DNA of 35,099 bases from Bacteroidia bacterium (GTDB lineage Bacteria > Bacteroidota > Bacteroidia > Bacteroidales > CAJPTX01), in NCBI GenBank assembly GCA_905373475.1, contig CAJPTC010000029.1:1-35099 (forward strand). Reading direction: 5' to 3'. Position numbers and translations under genes: made by a program. Of this stretch, positions 25,796 to 33,820 are shown piece by piece. Each line of letters begins with the position of its first letter. Within the stretch, counting starts at the first letter, position 1. The notes beneath the pieces were generated by a model. That model was not told where the DNA came from, ran no database searches, and worked only from the letters and a program-made list of their open reading frames with translations.

Positions 25796-27118
25796 ATGCG
25801 CGAGAGTGACAAACTACCTATAACCCTACTCAAATCTGAAGTAGTACCTGCCTTGGGATGTACAGAACCCATAGCCGTTGCATTAGCCGTAGCTTATGCC
25901 CGAGAACTTTTAGATGCGCCTGTTGCACACGTGGATGTGAAAACGAGTGCCAATATTTACAAGAATGGTATGGGCGTTGGCATCCCAGGTACTGGGCGCA
26001 CAGGGCTAATTATAGCTGCTGCTCTCGGTGCTGTAGAGGGGAAGGCTTCTGATGGACTAGAACTACTCAAAGAGGTGAATGATGCTGCAGTAAAGCGTGC
26101 TCTTAACCTTATGGGACGCGATGCTGTGAGGGTGTCAGTAGCAGAAGGAGTAGAAAAGCTCTTTGTACTCGCCACAGTGTATGACGCACAAGAACATTCG
26201 GCAAGCTGTACCATTAGCGAGTCGCATACCAACGTTACCAGCCTTATGAAAAATGGCTATGAGACTCTCAACCGCGGATGTGGCGCTACACAAGCCAGCA
26301 AGGTCTGTAATGACAATACCACCACGAGCACTACTACTTTGGATGGGAAAGCAATTACTATAGCTCAGATCTACGAATTTGCAACTACCGTTGCTTTTGA
26401 CGACATCAAGTTTATCCTCGAGGCAGAACGCTTAAATCGGCGTATCTCAGAAGAGGGCTTAAGTAAAAAATACGGCTTGAGTGTTGGGAAGCGCCTTTGG
26501 GAACGAATCCAGAGCGGACAACTAGGAGACGATCTTCTCACGCGCTCCATGGCTATGACCTCTGCAGCGAGCGATGCGCGCATGGCAGGGTCGACCATCC
26601 CCGTAATGAGTAATTCGGGGAGCGGAAACCAAGGTATTACCGCTACAGTACCCGTGCTTGCCACTGCCGACAAATTGGGCGTAGATCAAGAGAAATTGGC
26701 AAGAGCGCTCGCTCTTTCACATCTCGTAGCCATACACATCAAGGGCTATTTGGGACGACTCTCTGCCCTGTGTGGGTGTGTAGTAGCCTCTTCGGGGGCA
26801 GGATGCGGCGTTGCCTATCTCATGGGGGGCGGCTTGAAAGAGATAGAAGCCACCATAAAAAACATGCTGGGCAACATGACAGGCATGCTCTGTGATGGCG
26901 CTAAAGTTGGGTGCGCGCTGAAAGTGAGTTCAGGCGTAAGTGCAGCAGTAACATCTGCTATGCTCGCCATTGACGGCGAGTGTATTTCCTCCAACGATGG
27001 GATTATAGAAGACAGCGTAGAACGCACAATAGCAAATGTTGGGCGTATCGGAGCCGAGGGGATGCTCGAGACTGACAAAATGGTGCTCGATATTATGACC
27101 CACAAACGTTGCGACTAA
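25796..27118 (+). CDS. UPF0597 / L-cysteine desulfidase-like iron-sulfur enzyme (CyuA/YhaM family)
   Basis: The protein has 440 residues. Members related to the serine dehydratase alpha fold carry an oxygen-labile [4Fe-4S] cluster and release sulfide, ammonia and pyruvate from cysteine; some remain unassigned. N-terminal VVPALGCTEPIAVALAVA (16-33) has the family's conserved Cys (C22). NRGCGATQASKVCNDN follows, then SNSGSGNQGITATVP (271-285). C325, C365 and C372 have the 40/7-residue spacing of the three cluster cysteines described for the archaeal cysteine desulfidase (from memory). A GTG one codon upstream is also possible; the ATG at 25796 is preferred. The gene appears monocistronic. Cysteine breakdown would suit a peptide-fermenting, sulfide-producing anaerobe, but substrate is inferred. 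Confidence 0.88.
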   Translation: MRESDKLPITLLKSEVVPALGCTEPIAVALAVAYARELLDAPVAHVDVKTSANIYKNGMGVGIPGTGRTGLIIAAALGAVEGKASDGLELLKEVNDAAVKRALNLMGRDAVRVSVAEGVEKLFVLATVYDAQEHSASCTISESHTNVTSLMKNGYETLNRGCGATQASKVCNDNTTTSTTTLDGKAITIAQIYEFATTVAFDDIKFILEAERLNRRISEEGLSKKYGLSVGKRLWERIQSGQLGDDLLTRSMAMTSAASDARMAGSTIPVMSNSGSGNQGITATVPVLATADKLGVDQEKLARALALSHLVAIHIKGYLGRLSALCGCVVASSGAGCGVAYLMGGGLKEIEATIKNMLGNMTGMLCDGAKVGCALKVSSGVSAAVTSAMLAIDGECISSNDGIIEDSVERTIANVGRIGAEGMLETDKMVLDIMTHKRCD

Positions 27119-27165
27119 AATTCCCGCACTGCATTGCGCACACTCGGAAGAGTGAGATATAAGAA

Positions 27166-27219
27166 AAATGAACTGCACCCCAAAAGTTGGACAAAAAACT
27201 TTTGGGGTGCAGTTCATTT
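27166..27219. repeat. Perfect 23-bp inverted repeat resembling fused IS ends
   Basis: Two identical 23-nt arms (27166-27188 and 27197-27219) face each other across an 8-nt loop. The core runs from TGAACTGCACCCC to GGGGTGCAGTTCA, so it starts with TG and ends with CA like IS3-family terminal repeats, and AAAAGTTGGACA follows the left outer part as in such ends (from memory). No transposase lies between the arms and no target duplication is visible. It sits 48 bp past the desulfidase-like gene and could also act as its terminator, though only three T residues follow the stem. Confidence 0.75.
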
Positions 27220-27343
27220 GCTCTGTGAAACGCGCAAGGAGAGTCCGTAAAAAACACACACGGCATTTTTTGCTTATACCGTTATCTCTCGGCTCTTCCC
27301 ACTCTCTTATTTTCCCTACCTTAGTGTAGAAAATCAATTCGAT

Positions 27344-28954
27344 ATGTCTGAAACACGAGTAATGCCCATCGGGGCGCAAAACTTTCAAGCATTGCGCGAG
27401 AATCGTTTTGTCTATGTGGATAAAACGCGCTACGTGTATCAGTTGATTTCGCAGAGTCGTGTTTATTTCTTGAGCCGCCCTCGTCGTTTTGGTAAGAGTT
27501 TGCTGCTTTCTACCCTAGAGGCTTATTTTTCGGGGAAACAGGAGCTCTTCAAGGGATTGTACTTAGAGCAAGCCGAACTCGAACTTGCGGCACGCGAAAA
27601 GCGCGAAGCATGGCTAGAATATCCCGTATTGTATTTGGACTTGAATGCCAAAAATTATGAAAATCGTGAAGCGTTAGTAGAGCGCTTGGCGCTAAACTTG
27701 CAAAAATGGGAAAAACGCTATGGTCTCAACAAGGTAAGTGAATCGCTAGAGGAACGCTTTGCTTATGTAATAGAACAAGCGTATGAAAAGACAAGTCGCC
27801 AAGTCGTTGTTCTTATTGACGAGTACGATAAACCTCTACTTGATACCATCGACAATACCAAACTCAACGAAAACTACCGCGATATTCTACGGGCGTTCTT
27901 CTCTGTGATTAAGAGCAGCGACCGCTATCTGCGTTTTGCATTCCTAACGGGTGTAACTCGTTTTAGCAAAGTGAGTGTATTTAGCGGATTGAATAACTTG
28001 AAGGATCTTAGTCTTAGAGACGATTTCTCGGGAATTTGTGGCATTACTGAGTCTGAACTGGAAGCCAACTTTGAACCAGAGATTGAGGCGCTAGCCCTAA
28101 AAAAGAAGCAGAGTCGCGAGGAGATATTAGCCACCCTAAAGAAACGATACGATGGTTACCTCTTTGCAGCGGAAGGTGAAAATGTTTACAACCCTTTTAG
28201 CCTGTTGAACGTATTCGATGCGCGCTCATTTTCAGATTATTGGTACGCTACAGGAACTCCCACTTTTTTGGTAGAGTATCTGCATACGGCGCACTTCAAT
28301 ATACCAGATCTGGATGGAAATATATTCCTAAATGAGCGGAATTTAGAACACAGCCATGCTGATGTACAGAACGTGCTACCTATTCTCTATCAGGCAGGTT
28401 ATCTGACCATTAAAGAGTACATCGCAGGTGGCAATGTGTATCGCTTAGGCTTTCCGAACGACGAGGTGCGCTATGGATTCTTAGATAACTTATTACCCGC
28501 TTTTACCTCGATTGGCACAAGCGATACGGGGCATGCCGTCTGGGAGCTCGTAAAAGCCATCCAGTCGGGCGATGTGGAGGGGTTTATGACGCATATCCAA
28601 TCTATCCTTTCGGGGATACCCTATGATACGCTCCCTGCCGGTGAAGTGGCACTCCGCGAACGCGATTACCAGATCTCTGTTTACCTGATCTTTTCCTTGG
28701 TCGGTGAGTTTGTTCAAACCGAAGTACAGAATGCCTCGGGGCGTGCCGATTGTATAGTCCACACTGCCGATACCATCTATCTCTTTGAGTTTAAGCTCTG
28801 GAGTGCTGGTACTGCGGCAGAGGCTTTGGCGCAAATAAAGAAGAACGGTTACGATCTTCCCTACCGTTCTTCCAGTAAACGCCTCTTGCTTATCGGGGCA
28901 AGCTTTGACGAAAAGAAGCGAACGCTGGGCGCTTGGGAAACGGAGGAACAATAA
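27344..28954 (+). CDS. AAA-ATPase-like / PD-(D/E)XK nuclease-superfamily protein
   Basis: The protein has 536 residues and matches the family abundant in Bacteroidetes (AAA-ATPase_like plus PDDEXK_9). The N-terminus has IGAQNFQALRENRFVYVDKT (9-28) and the Walker A-like SRPRRFGKSLLLS (44-56). VVVLIDEYDKPLLD is Walker B; FLTGVTRFSKVSVFSGLNNL is the next conserved block. Then come YDGYLF, VYNPFSLL and the C-terminal nuclease core GRADCIVHTADTIYLFEFK, with D469, E482 and K484 forming the D...ExK site. All key residues are present, so it is not decayed. A near-consensus -7 box TACCTTAG lies at 27317-27324. Biological role is not established; roles in DNA defence or mobile DNA have been suggested but cannot be read from this context. 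Confidence 0.88.
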   Translation: MSETRVMPIGAQNFQALRENRFVYVDKTRYVYQLISQSRVYFLSRPRRFGKSLLLSTLEAYFSGKQELFKGLYLEQAELELAAREKREAWLEYPVLYLDLNAKNYENREALVERLALNLQKWEKRYGLNKVSESLEERFAYVIEQAYEKTSRQVVVLIDEYDKPLLDTIDNTKLNENYRDILRAFFSVIKSSDRYLRFAFLTGVTRFSKVSVFSGLNNLKDLSLRDDFSGICGITESELEANFEPEIEALALKKKQSREEILATLKKRYDGYLFAAEGENVYNPFSLLNVFDARSFSDYWYATGTPTFLVEYLHTAHFNIPDLDGNIFLNERNLEHSHADVQNVLPILYQAGYLTIKEYIAGGNVYRLGFPNDEVRYGFLDNLLPAFTSIGTSDTGHAVWELVKAIQSGDVEGFMTHIQSILSGIPYDTLPAGEVALRERDYQISVYLIFSLVGEFVQTEVQNASGRADCIVHTADTIYLFEFKLWSAGTAAEALAQIKKNGYDLPYRSSSKRLLLIGASFDEKKRTLGAWETEEQ

Positions 28955-28972
28955 GGGAACATTGCAGAGTTG

Positions 28973-29036
28973 TTCTATTCACGTCATATTTTGACGCGAA
29001 TAATGGTTCTAATCTCTTCATATTTTGATGCGAATA
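28973..29036 (+). promoter_or_regulatory. Operator-like 30-bp direct repeats upstream of fic
   Basis: Two 30-bp copies (28973-29002 and 29007-29036) differ at four positions and are offset by 34 bp. The 19-bp core TCATATTTTGACGCGAATA recurs with one change (C to T) at 29018-29036. The first copy is also part of a dyad (ATTCACGTCA...TGACGCGAAT). The second copy ends 24 bp before the perfect -7 box, covering the -33 region. The fic product has a C-terminal helix-turn-helix-like region and could bind here, which would make it autoregulatory; this is inference. Confidence 0.6.
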
Positions 29037-29060
29037 GGTGTGCAATTGATGTCGCTGCAC

Positions 29061-29068
29061 TACCTTTG
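29061..29068 (+). promoter_or_regulatory. -7 box of the fic-queA unit
   Basis: TACCTTTG matches TAnnTTTG exactly, 25 bp before the fic ATG. The direct repeats lie immediately upstream. Confidence 0.6.
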
Positions 29069-29093
29069 TGTTGAATATTAGAGACAAATACAG

Positions 29094-30200
29094 ATGTCCT
29101 TCTATCTGTGGCAAAGTGAGAATTGGCCAAAATTTACTTTCGATCGCACGGTTATAGAACAGCTTTTAGCGGAGGTGCATTTTAACAACGGTAAACTCAT
29201 CGGGATATATGAAACGATGGGCATAGATCTCCGCAACAGGGTGACGCTTACCAACATGACTGCAGATATGGTTAATTCTTCTGAAATTGAGGGTGTTTCG
29301 TTAATTCCAGAGCTTGTGCGTTCCTCAATAGCCAAAGGATTGCGGATAGAATTGGAGCATCTAGTAAAAGCCGATAGGTATACGGATGGGGTGGTAGAGA
29401 TTATGCTGGATGCGGTACAAAACTATGAGCAGCCTCTTACACACGAACGTCTTTTTAATTGGCATACTCTCCTTTTTCCTAAATTGCGTGGGAAGAGTTT
29501 ACGCCACAATTTAGTAGTGGGCAATTACCGAAAAGGTCCTGAGCCGATGTACGTCGTCTCAGGAGCGATAGGGAGAGAAAAAGTACACTATGAAGCTCCG
29601 CCCGCTGAGCAAGTCCCACAATTGATGGAGGAATTCCTTGTCTGGGTCAATCGCGAAGAGCCCATGGATGGTATCCTAAAAGCCGCCATTGCACATTTGT
29701 GGTTTGTATCTATCCACCCATTTAGTGATGGTAATGGACGTATTGCCCGTACAATTACAGAGCTACTACTCTGTCGCAATGACCACCAACATCACCGTTT
29801 TTATAGTTTTTCGTCGAGTATTCGTCAGGAGCGTAAATCGTACTATGCTGTTTTAGAGCGAACCCAGCATGGTAAAGGCGATATTACAGAGTGGCTTACT
29901 TGGTTTTTAACCTGCCTTCTAAAGGCCTTTCAGGCCTCGCTAGACAACGTGACGGTTTTGTTGCAGCGTAATACTTTCTGGGAAAAGTGTGCAACAGTAC
30001 CTCTTAATGAGCGACAACGAAAGATATTGAATATGCTCTGGGATGACTTTGAGGGAAAACTCAACACATCAAAATGGGCAAAGATCACGAAGTGTTCCCA
30101 AGCCACTGCGCTACGAGATATACAAGACCTACTTGCGAAAAAACTCCTTAAGAAAACAGATGAGGGAGGACGTAATACGAACTATGAACTTCTGAGATAA
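29094..30200 (+). CDS. Class II Fic protein with DUF4172 domain and C-terminal HTH-like region
   Basis: The 368-residue protein belongs to the Fic family, whose members usually transfer AMP from ATP to a hydroxyl side chain of a target protein. The N-terminal DUF4172 domain begins SFYLWQSENWPKFTFD. The inhibitory motif (S/T)xxxE(G/N) is present as SSEIEG (S62, E66, G67), placing it in the self-inhibited class II. The active site HPFSDGNGR (208-216) is complete. LVVGNYRKGPEPMYVVSG is the flap/beta-hairpin region. Residues about 305-368 (NERQRKILNMLWDDF, then SQATALRDIQDLLAKKLL) look like a winged helix. The gene starts after a TAnnTTTG box and two operator-like repeats, and queA begins 8 bp past its stop, so the two are probably co-transcribed. 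Target unknown. Confidence 0.93.
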   Translation: MSFYLWQSENWPKFTFDRTVIEQLLAEVHFNNGKLIGIYETMGIDLRNRVTLTNMTADMVNSSEIEGVSLIPELVRSSIAKGLRIELEHLVKADRYTDGVVEIMLDAVQNYEQPLTHERLFNWHTLLFPKLRGKSLRHNLVVGNYRKGPEPMYVVSGAIGREKVHYEAPPAEQVPQLMEEFLVWVNREEPMDGILKAAIAHLWFVSIHPFSDGNGRIARTITELLLCRNDHQHHRFYSFSSSIRQERKSYYAVLERTQHGKGDITEWLTWFLTCLLKAFQASLDNVTVLLQRNTFWEKCATVPLNERQRKILNMLWDDFEGKLNTSKWAKITKCSQATALRDIQDLLAKKLLKKTDEGGRNTNYELLR

Positions 30201-30208
30201 TTGCTCTA

Positions 30209-31435
30209 ATGACAGACAACGTTGAAAATATACGCATGGATGAGTATCTCTACTCATTGCCCTCGGAGCGTATTGCACAGCAGCCCGTATTGCCGCCTGA
30301 GGCTGCAAAATTATTGGTCTGGAAAGGGAGTAAAGCGCCAATTTGTGATAGTGCTTTTGGCAACTTGGAAGCATGGCTTCCCGAAGGAAGTACACTCGTT
30401 TTCAACGATACGAAAGTTGTGCCCGCGCGAGTAGTATTACACAAGAAAAGTGGTGCTCGCATCGAGGTTTTTCTTCTCGAACCCGTTGCGCCCAAAGTAT
30501 ACGAGGAAGCCATGTGTTCCACTTCAGAATGCGAGTGGCAGTGCCTCATCGGGAATGCTAAAAAATGGAGCAATGAGCCGCTTGTGCGCGAATTAGCACA
30601 AGGAGGTCTGTTGTCGGTTACACATCAGCCTTCTGCCGACGGGAAAGCTTTTATTGCGCGTTTCCGTTGGAATAACGGACAGAGTTTTTCCGCTATTTTG
30701 CAAGAAGTAGGTCAAATCCCGATACCACCCTACCTCAACCGTGAGACCCAAGCCGAGGATACGCTTTGGTATCAAACTGTGTATGCCCACTGGGAGGGTT
30801 CTGTGGCAGCGCCTACCGCAGGACTACATTTTTCTCAAGACATGCTCAATGACCTCAAAAAGAATAGACACGACCTCCTTTACACTACGTTGCACGTGGG
30901 CGCAGGAACTTTCCTCCCTGTAAAAAGCGAGACCATTGGAGGGCATGCCATGCATGCAGAACGTATAGTGGTTCACCGAACTTTTTTGGAGCGTCTGTTA
31001 GCTACACAAGGTAAAATTGTTGCCGTGGGTACAACCTCTTTACGTTCGTTGGAGAGCATTTATTGGTACGGAGCTCTGTTGCGTACTAATCCCGATCCTA
31101 CCCCCGATGCAGTGCGCCAATGGACACCCTACGAACAACAGGAATCGGAAACAAGAACGTGCGTACTGGAAAGACTCATTGCATACCTCCATCGCAAGGG
31201 GCAAGAAATACTTGAACTGAACACCTCGTTGCTCATTGCCCCCAGTTACCGCCTTCGTATGGCAGACGGACTCATTACCAATTTCCATCAGCCAGGGAGC
31301 ACGCTCCTACTGCTCGTCTCCGCGATAGTTGGTAACGACTGGCAACGCATCTACGCGCACGCCCTAGACTCTGGCTACCGCTTCCTAAGCTACGGAGATG
31401 GCTGTATTTTGCTACCAGAGCAGACGGAGGTATAA
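30209..31435 (+). CDS. queA: QueA-like S-adenosylmethionine:tRNA ribosyltransferase-isomerase
   Basis: QueA transfers and rearranges the ribosyl part of SAM onto 7-aminomethyl-7-deazaguanine in tRNA to form epoxyqueuosine. Conserved blocks: LVFNDTKVVPARV (63-75), APTAGLHF (201-208), LHVGAGTF (228-235), GTTSLRSLES (274-283), GLITNFHQPGSTLLLLVSA (354-372) and YGDGCILL (395-402). At 408 residues it is longer than the usual 340-360; extra length sits around 95-145 and 290-320. The usual Arg-Asp after the IAQxP motif is replaced by LPPEAA (28-33). It may therefore be the longer QueA-like paralogue found in Bacteroidetes rather than the orthodox enzyme. It starts 8 bp after fic and has no visible promoter of its own. 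A cytoplasmic enzyme. Confidence 0.85.
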   Translation: MTDNVENIRMDEYLYSLPSERIAQQPVLPPEAAKLLVWKGSKAPICDSAFGNLEAWLPEGSTLVFNDTKVVPARVVLHKKSGARIEVFLLEPVAPKVYEEAMCSTSECEWQCLIGNAKKWSNEPLVRELAQGGLLSVTHQPSADGKAFIARFRWNNGQSFSAILQEVGQIPIPPYLNRETQAEDTLWYQTVYAHWEGSVAAPTAGLHFSQDMLNDLKKNRHDLLYTTLHVGAGTFLPVKSETIGGHAMHAERIVVHRTFLERLLATQGKIVAVGTTSLRSLESIYWYGALLRTNPDPTPDAVRQWTPYEQQESETRTCVLERLIAYLHRKGQEILELNTSLLIAPSYRLRMADGLITNFHQPGSTLLLLVSAIVGNDWQRIYAHALDSGYRFLSYGDGCILLPEQTEV

Positions 31436-31476
31436 CTACTGCTTCCCTATCTGAGAGCTAGTTGGAAACTCCACGC

Positions 31477-31890
31477 TTATTTTTCTACCTCAATCGCCTG
31501 ATTTATTTTCAGGAGGTGAGCTAGAAACTCTTGCTTCTTACGTGGCGAGAGCACGACTGACCTACGACCGCATTTTACCTCCAGACGATCCAAAGAAGCA
31601 GCAGGCGAAGACTGTATAGTCCTCGTAGCTCGCACCGACGTTATTTCTTTAATATCGAAGGTGGTCTTAAAAAGACCACTGAAGCAGCTCACTATCAAAA
31701 AATTGTCTAGAATAATATATTTAATATCGAACAACGCCCAAGCTATTATAGTGAGCAGCAATACCCCAGTGATAAACATGCTCCATGAAAAATAGGTGAA
31801 AAGAATAACTCCGTATACGCCTGCCACCACGCCGAATACGAATACAATGAGCCATAAATCTACCCCTGATCTGTATACCGTTTTTCTCAT
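31477..31890 (-). CDS. Small membrane protein with bacterial PH-like domain
   Basis: The 137-residue protein has two N-terminal membrane segments (about 12-34 and 38-58) followed by a soluble domain with IKYIILDNFLIVSCFSG, IKEITSVRATRTIQSSPAASLDRLEVKCG and VVLSPRKKQEFLAHLLKIN. The 'I..V..T....SSPA.SLDRLEV..G....V.ISP..K..F...L' pattern is that of the short PH-domain membrane proteins common in Bacteroidetes. Function unknown. It is divergent from tmk and has a perfect -7 box (TATATTTG) 20 bp upstream. Confidence 0.82.
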   Translation of the reverse strand: MRKTVYRSGVDLWLIVFVFGVVAGVYGVILFTYFSWSMFITGVLLLTIIAWALFDIKYIILDNFLIVSCFSGLFKTTFDIKEITSVRATRTIQSSPAASLDRLEVKCGRRSVVLSPRKKQEFLAHLLKINQAIEVEK

Positions 31891-31910
31891 TTCTAATACC
31901 TTCTTATTTT

Positions 31911-31918
31911 CAAATATA
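31911..31918 (-). promoter_or_regulatory. -7 box of the PH-domain gene
   Basis: TATATTTG on the minus strand matches TAnnTTTG, 20 bp upstream of the ATG at 31890. Confidence 0.6.
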
Positions 31919-31990
31919 CAAAAAACTAAGCCTCTTTGCTTGCTTGTGCCTATTTTTATTCTACCTTTTATGACTCTACGTCAAGAATAT

Positions 31991-31998
31991 TATTTTTG
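31991..31998 (+). promoter_or_regulatory. -7 box of tmk
   Basis: TATTTTTG matches TAnnTTTG, 50 bp upstream of the tmk ATG. No obvious -33 element. Confidence 0.45.
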
Positions 31999-32048
31999 TT
32001 GCTTCGGAACGCATTGTTTCAGAGCGTAGGTCAAAAACAGGGCAAGCT

Positions 32049-32723
32049 ATGTTTATCGTCTTGGAAGGTACGGATGGGTGCGGGAAATCAACACAAAGTG
32101 CACTGCTTCGCGCATATTTGGAAAAAGAAGGGAAACGTGTTGTTTCGTACCATTTTCCCGTTTTAGAAGCTGGCGGGGTCTTTGGCGAGTTACTTGCCCA
32201 ATATTTGCGTGGCGAATTCGGTAGCATGGAGTCCTTGCCTCCAAAGCTTATAGGAGTGTTGTATGCTGCCAATCGGCGCGATTTGCAGGCTCAAATGCGC
32301 TCGGAGCTTGCCGCTGGGGCTGTGCTTATTGCAGACCGATATTTTGCCTCCAATCTGGCCTACGCGGGGGCAAAATTACGCGATACACAGTCACGCGACC
32401 AACTGATTCGTTGGTTACTCCGCGTTGATTTAGAGGAGTTCGGCAATCTAGAGCCCGATGTAACGCTTTTTCTGGATGCGCCACTCTCCTTTTCCATGGC
32501 TGTAAATGAACAACGAAAGGGGCAAAGCGCATCGGAACGCTCATACACCGAGGGAAAACAAGATATCCACGAAGCAAAGAGGGAATACCAGCAGGAGGTG
32601 CAGGCAGTTTATAGGACACTGGGAGGCTATCTGCGCAATTACCACACGATAGTGTGCAAGTCAACGACGGGAGGAATGCTGGGAGTCTCCGAAGTTTTTG
32701 AACGTATAGTAGCGGTTCTCTAG
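32049..32723 (+). CDS. tmk: Thymidylate kinase
   Basis: The 224-residue cytoplasmic enzyme phosphorylates dTMP to dTDP for DNA synthesis. The P-loop EGTDGCGKST (6-15) is at the N-terminus, the dTMP-binding DRYFASNLAYAGA (96-108) in the middle, then VTLFLDAPLSFSM and a lid region (GQSASERSYTEG). Length is typical (about 205-225). The sequence is more diverged from the common TmkA type than expected, but all core motifs are present. It is monocistronic: divergent promoter region upstream and a strong terminator downstream. Confidence 0.92.
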   Translation: MFIVLEGTDGCGKSTQSALLRAYLEKEGKRVVSYHFPVLEAGGVFGELLAQYLRGEFGSMESLPPKLIGVLYAANRRDLQAQMRSELAAGAVLIADRYFASNLAYAGAKLRDTQSRDQLIRWLLRVDLEEFGNLEPDVTLFLDAPLSFSMAVNEQRKGQSASERSYTEGKQDIHEAKREYQQEVQAVYRTLGGYLRNYHTIVCKSTTGGMLGVSEVFERIVAVL

Positions 32724-32747
32724 GCTGCACGCCAGCTAGATTTAAGG

Positions 32748-32782
32748 AGGGAGCGAATTAACAAAACGCTCCCTTTATTTTT
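32748..32782 (+). terminator. Intrinsic terminator after tmk
   Basis: An 8-bp stem (AGGGAGCG / CGCTCCCT) with an 11-nt loop runs into TTATTTTT. It overlaps the last codons of the convergent transporter gene ending at 32775 and may serve both directions. Confidence 0.75.
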
Positions 32783-33731
32783 GCAGGTCGTCATCTGCCT
32801 TATTTTTAGCAAAACGCTCAAGGCGTGCCGCAATGTTCTTATCAAAGATGGGAGAGAGAATAATAAGGGTCACAGCAATGAGAATGAGTATTACCCCAAT
32901 CCCAATTTGCCTATTGAACTGCTCGCCAAAAACAATCACGCCTATGATAAGAGCCGTAAGGGGTTCCATAGCGCCGAGTACCGAGGTAAGTGTAGAACCA
33001 ATGCTTTTGATGGAATACATCAGCGCCAGATTCGATACCAGCGTTGGGAGAAGGGCAAGGCAAATCAGGTTAATCCAAGCGACGGTTGTAGGTACTGCGT
33101 GAATCCCTTCACCAATCACAAAGGCGTGGATGATAAAATAGACGTTGCTACACATCAACGCGTAGAACGCCAACTTGATGTTGTTGCGACGGCGGAGTAC
33201 CTGCACATTGTTTACAAACACAATATACAGAGCGTATGCAAGCCCAGAGAGTAGCACCATTACGATGCTGGCCGCTGTGGCATTGCCTGTACCGCCACCC
33301 CGTCCAATGCTGAGTAGGCAGATACCCGTAAGAGCCAGTATAATAGCTACTATGGTAAATGGCGAAGTGCGTTGCTTGAAGACGAACGCCATAATGAGAG
33401 TCACAAATACGGGGTAGAGAAAGTGAAGCGTGGTAGCTACCCCAGTACTCATGGTAGCGTAACCTTGGAAAAGTAGGGTCGCAGAACCGTAATAACACAA
33501 CCCAAGTACCATACACCAGCCCAATGCCTTCAACGAAATGTGAAAGGGAATACGTTTGATGAGCATGAGTATTGCCATTGCAATAGAGACGATAAACATG
33601 CGGTAGCAAAGAATATTATTCACACTCAGCCCCACAACCATCACTGGTACTGTAAAGAGTGGGAGCATACCAAACGTTGCAGAGGATGCCATCCCTGCTA
33701 GAAAACCTCGAAAGTTGAAACCTTTAGCCAT
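32775..33731 (-). CDS. EamA/DMT-superfamily transporter
   Basis: The 318-residue inner-membrane protein has ten hydrophobic segments in two EamA halves (first half about 10-140, second about 150-295), as in the 10-TMS drug/metabolite transporters. Typical text includes FQGYATMSTGVATTLHFLYPVF at the end of the first half and SIGSTLTSVLGAMEPLTALIIGVIVFGE near the end of the second. The C-terminal tail (FDKNIAARLERFAKNKADDDLQK) is cytoplasmic and basic. Substrates of this superfamily range from amino acids to nucleotide sugars; none can be assigned. It appears monocistronic. Confidence 0.9.
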   Translation of the reverse strand: MAKGFNFRGFLAGMASSATFGMLPLFTVPVMVVGLSVNNILCYRMFIVSIAMAILMLIKRIPFHISLKALGWCMVLGLCYYGSATLLFQGYATMSTGVATTLHFLYPVFVTLIMAFVFKQRTSPFTIVAIILALTGICLLSIGRGGGTGNATAASIVMVLLSGLAYALYIVFVNNVQVLRRRNNIKLAFYALMCSNVYFIIHAFVIGEGIHAVPTTVAWINLICLALLPTLVSNLALMYSIKSIGSTLTSVLGAMEPLTALIIGVIVFGEQFNRQIGIGVILILIAVTLIILSPIFDKNIAARLERFAKNKADDDLQK

Positions 33732-33820
33732 ATTCTTAACTTCAAAAGAACGAAAAACACGTTACGAAAATCGTGCCAACGACGACTCTCGCAGCGCGCT
33801 ATGCTGTGTACGCAGCGCAA

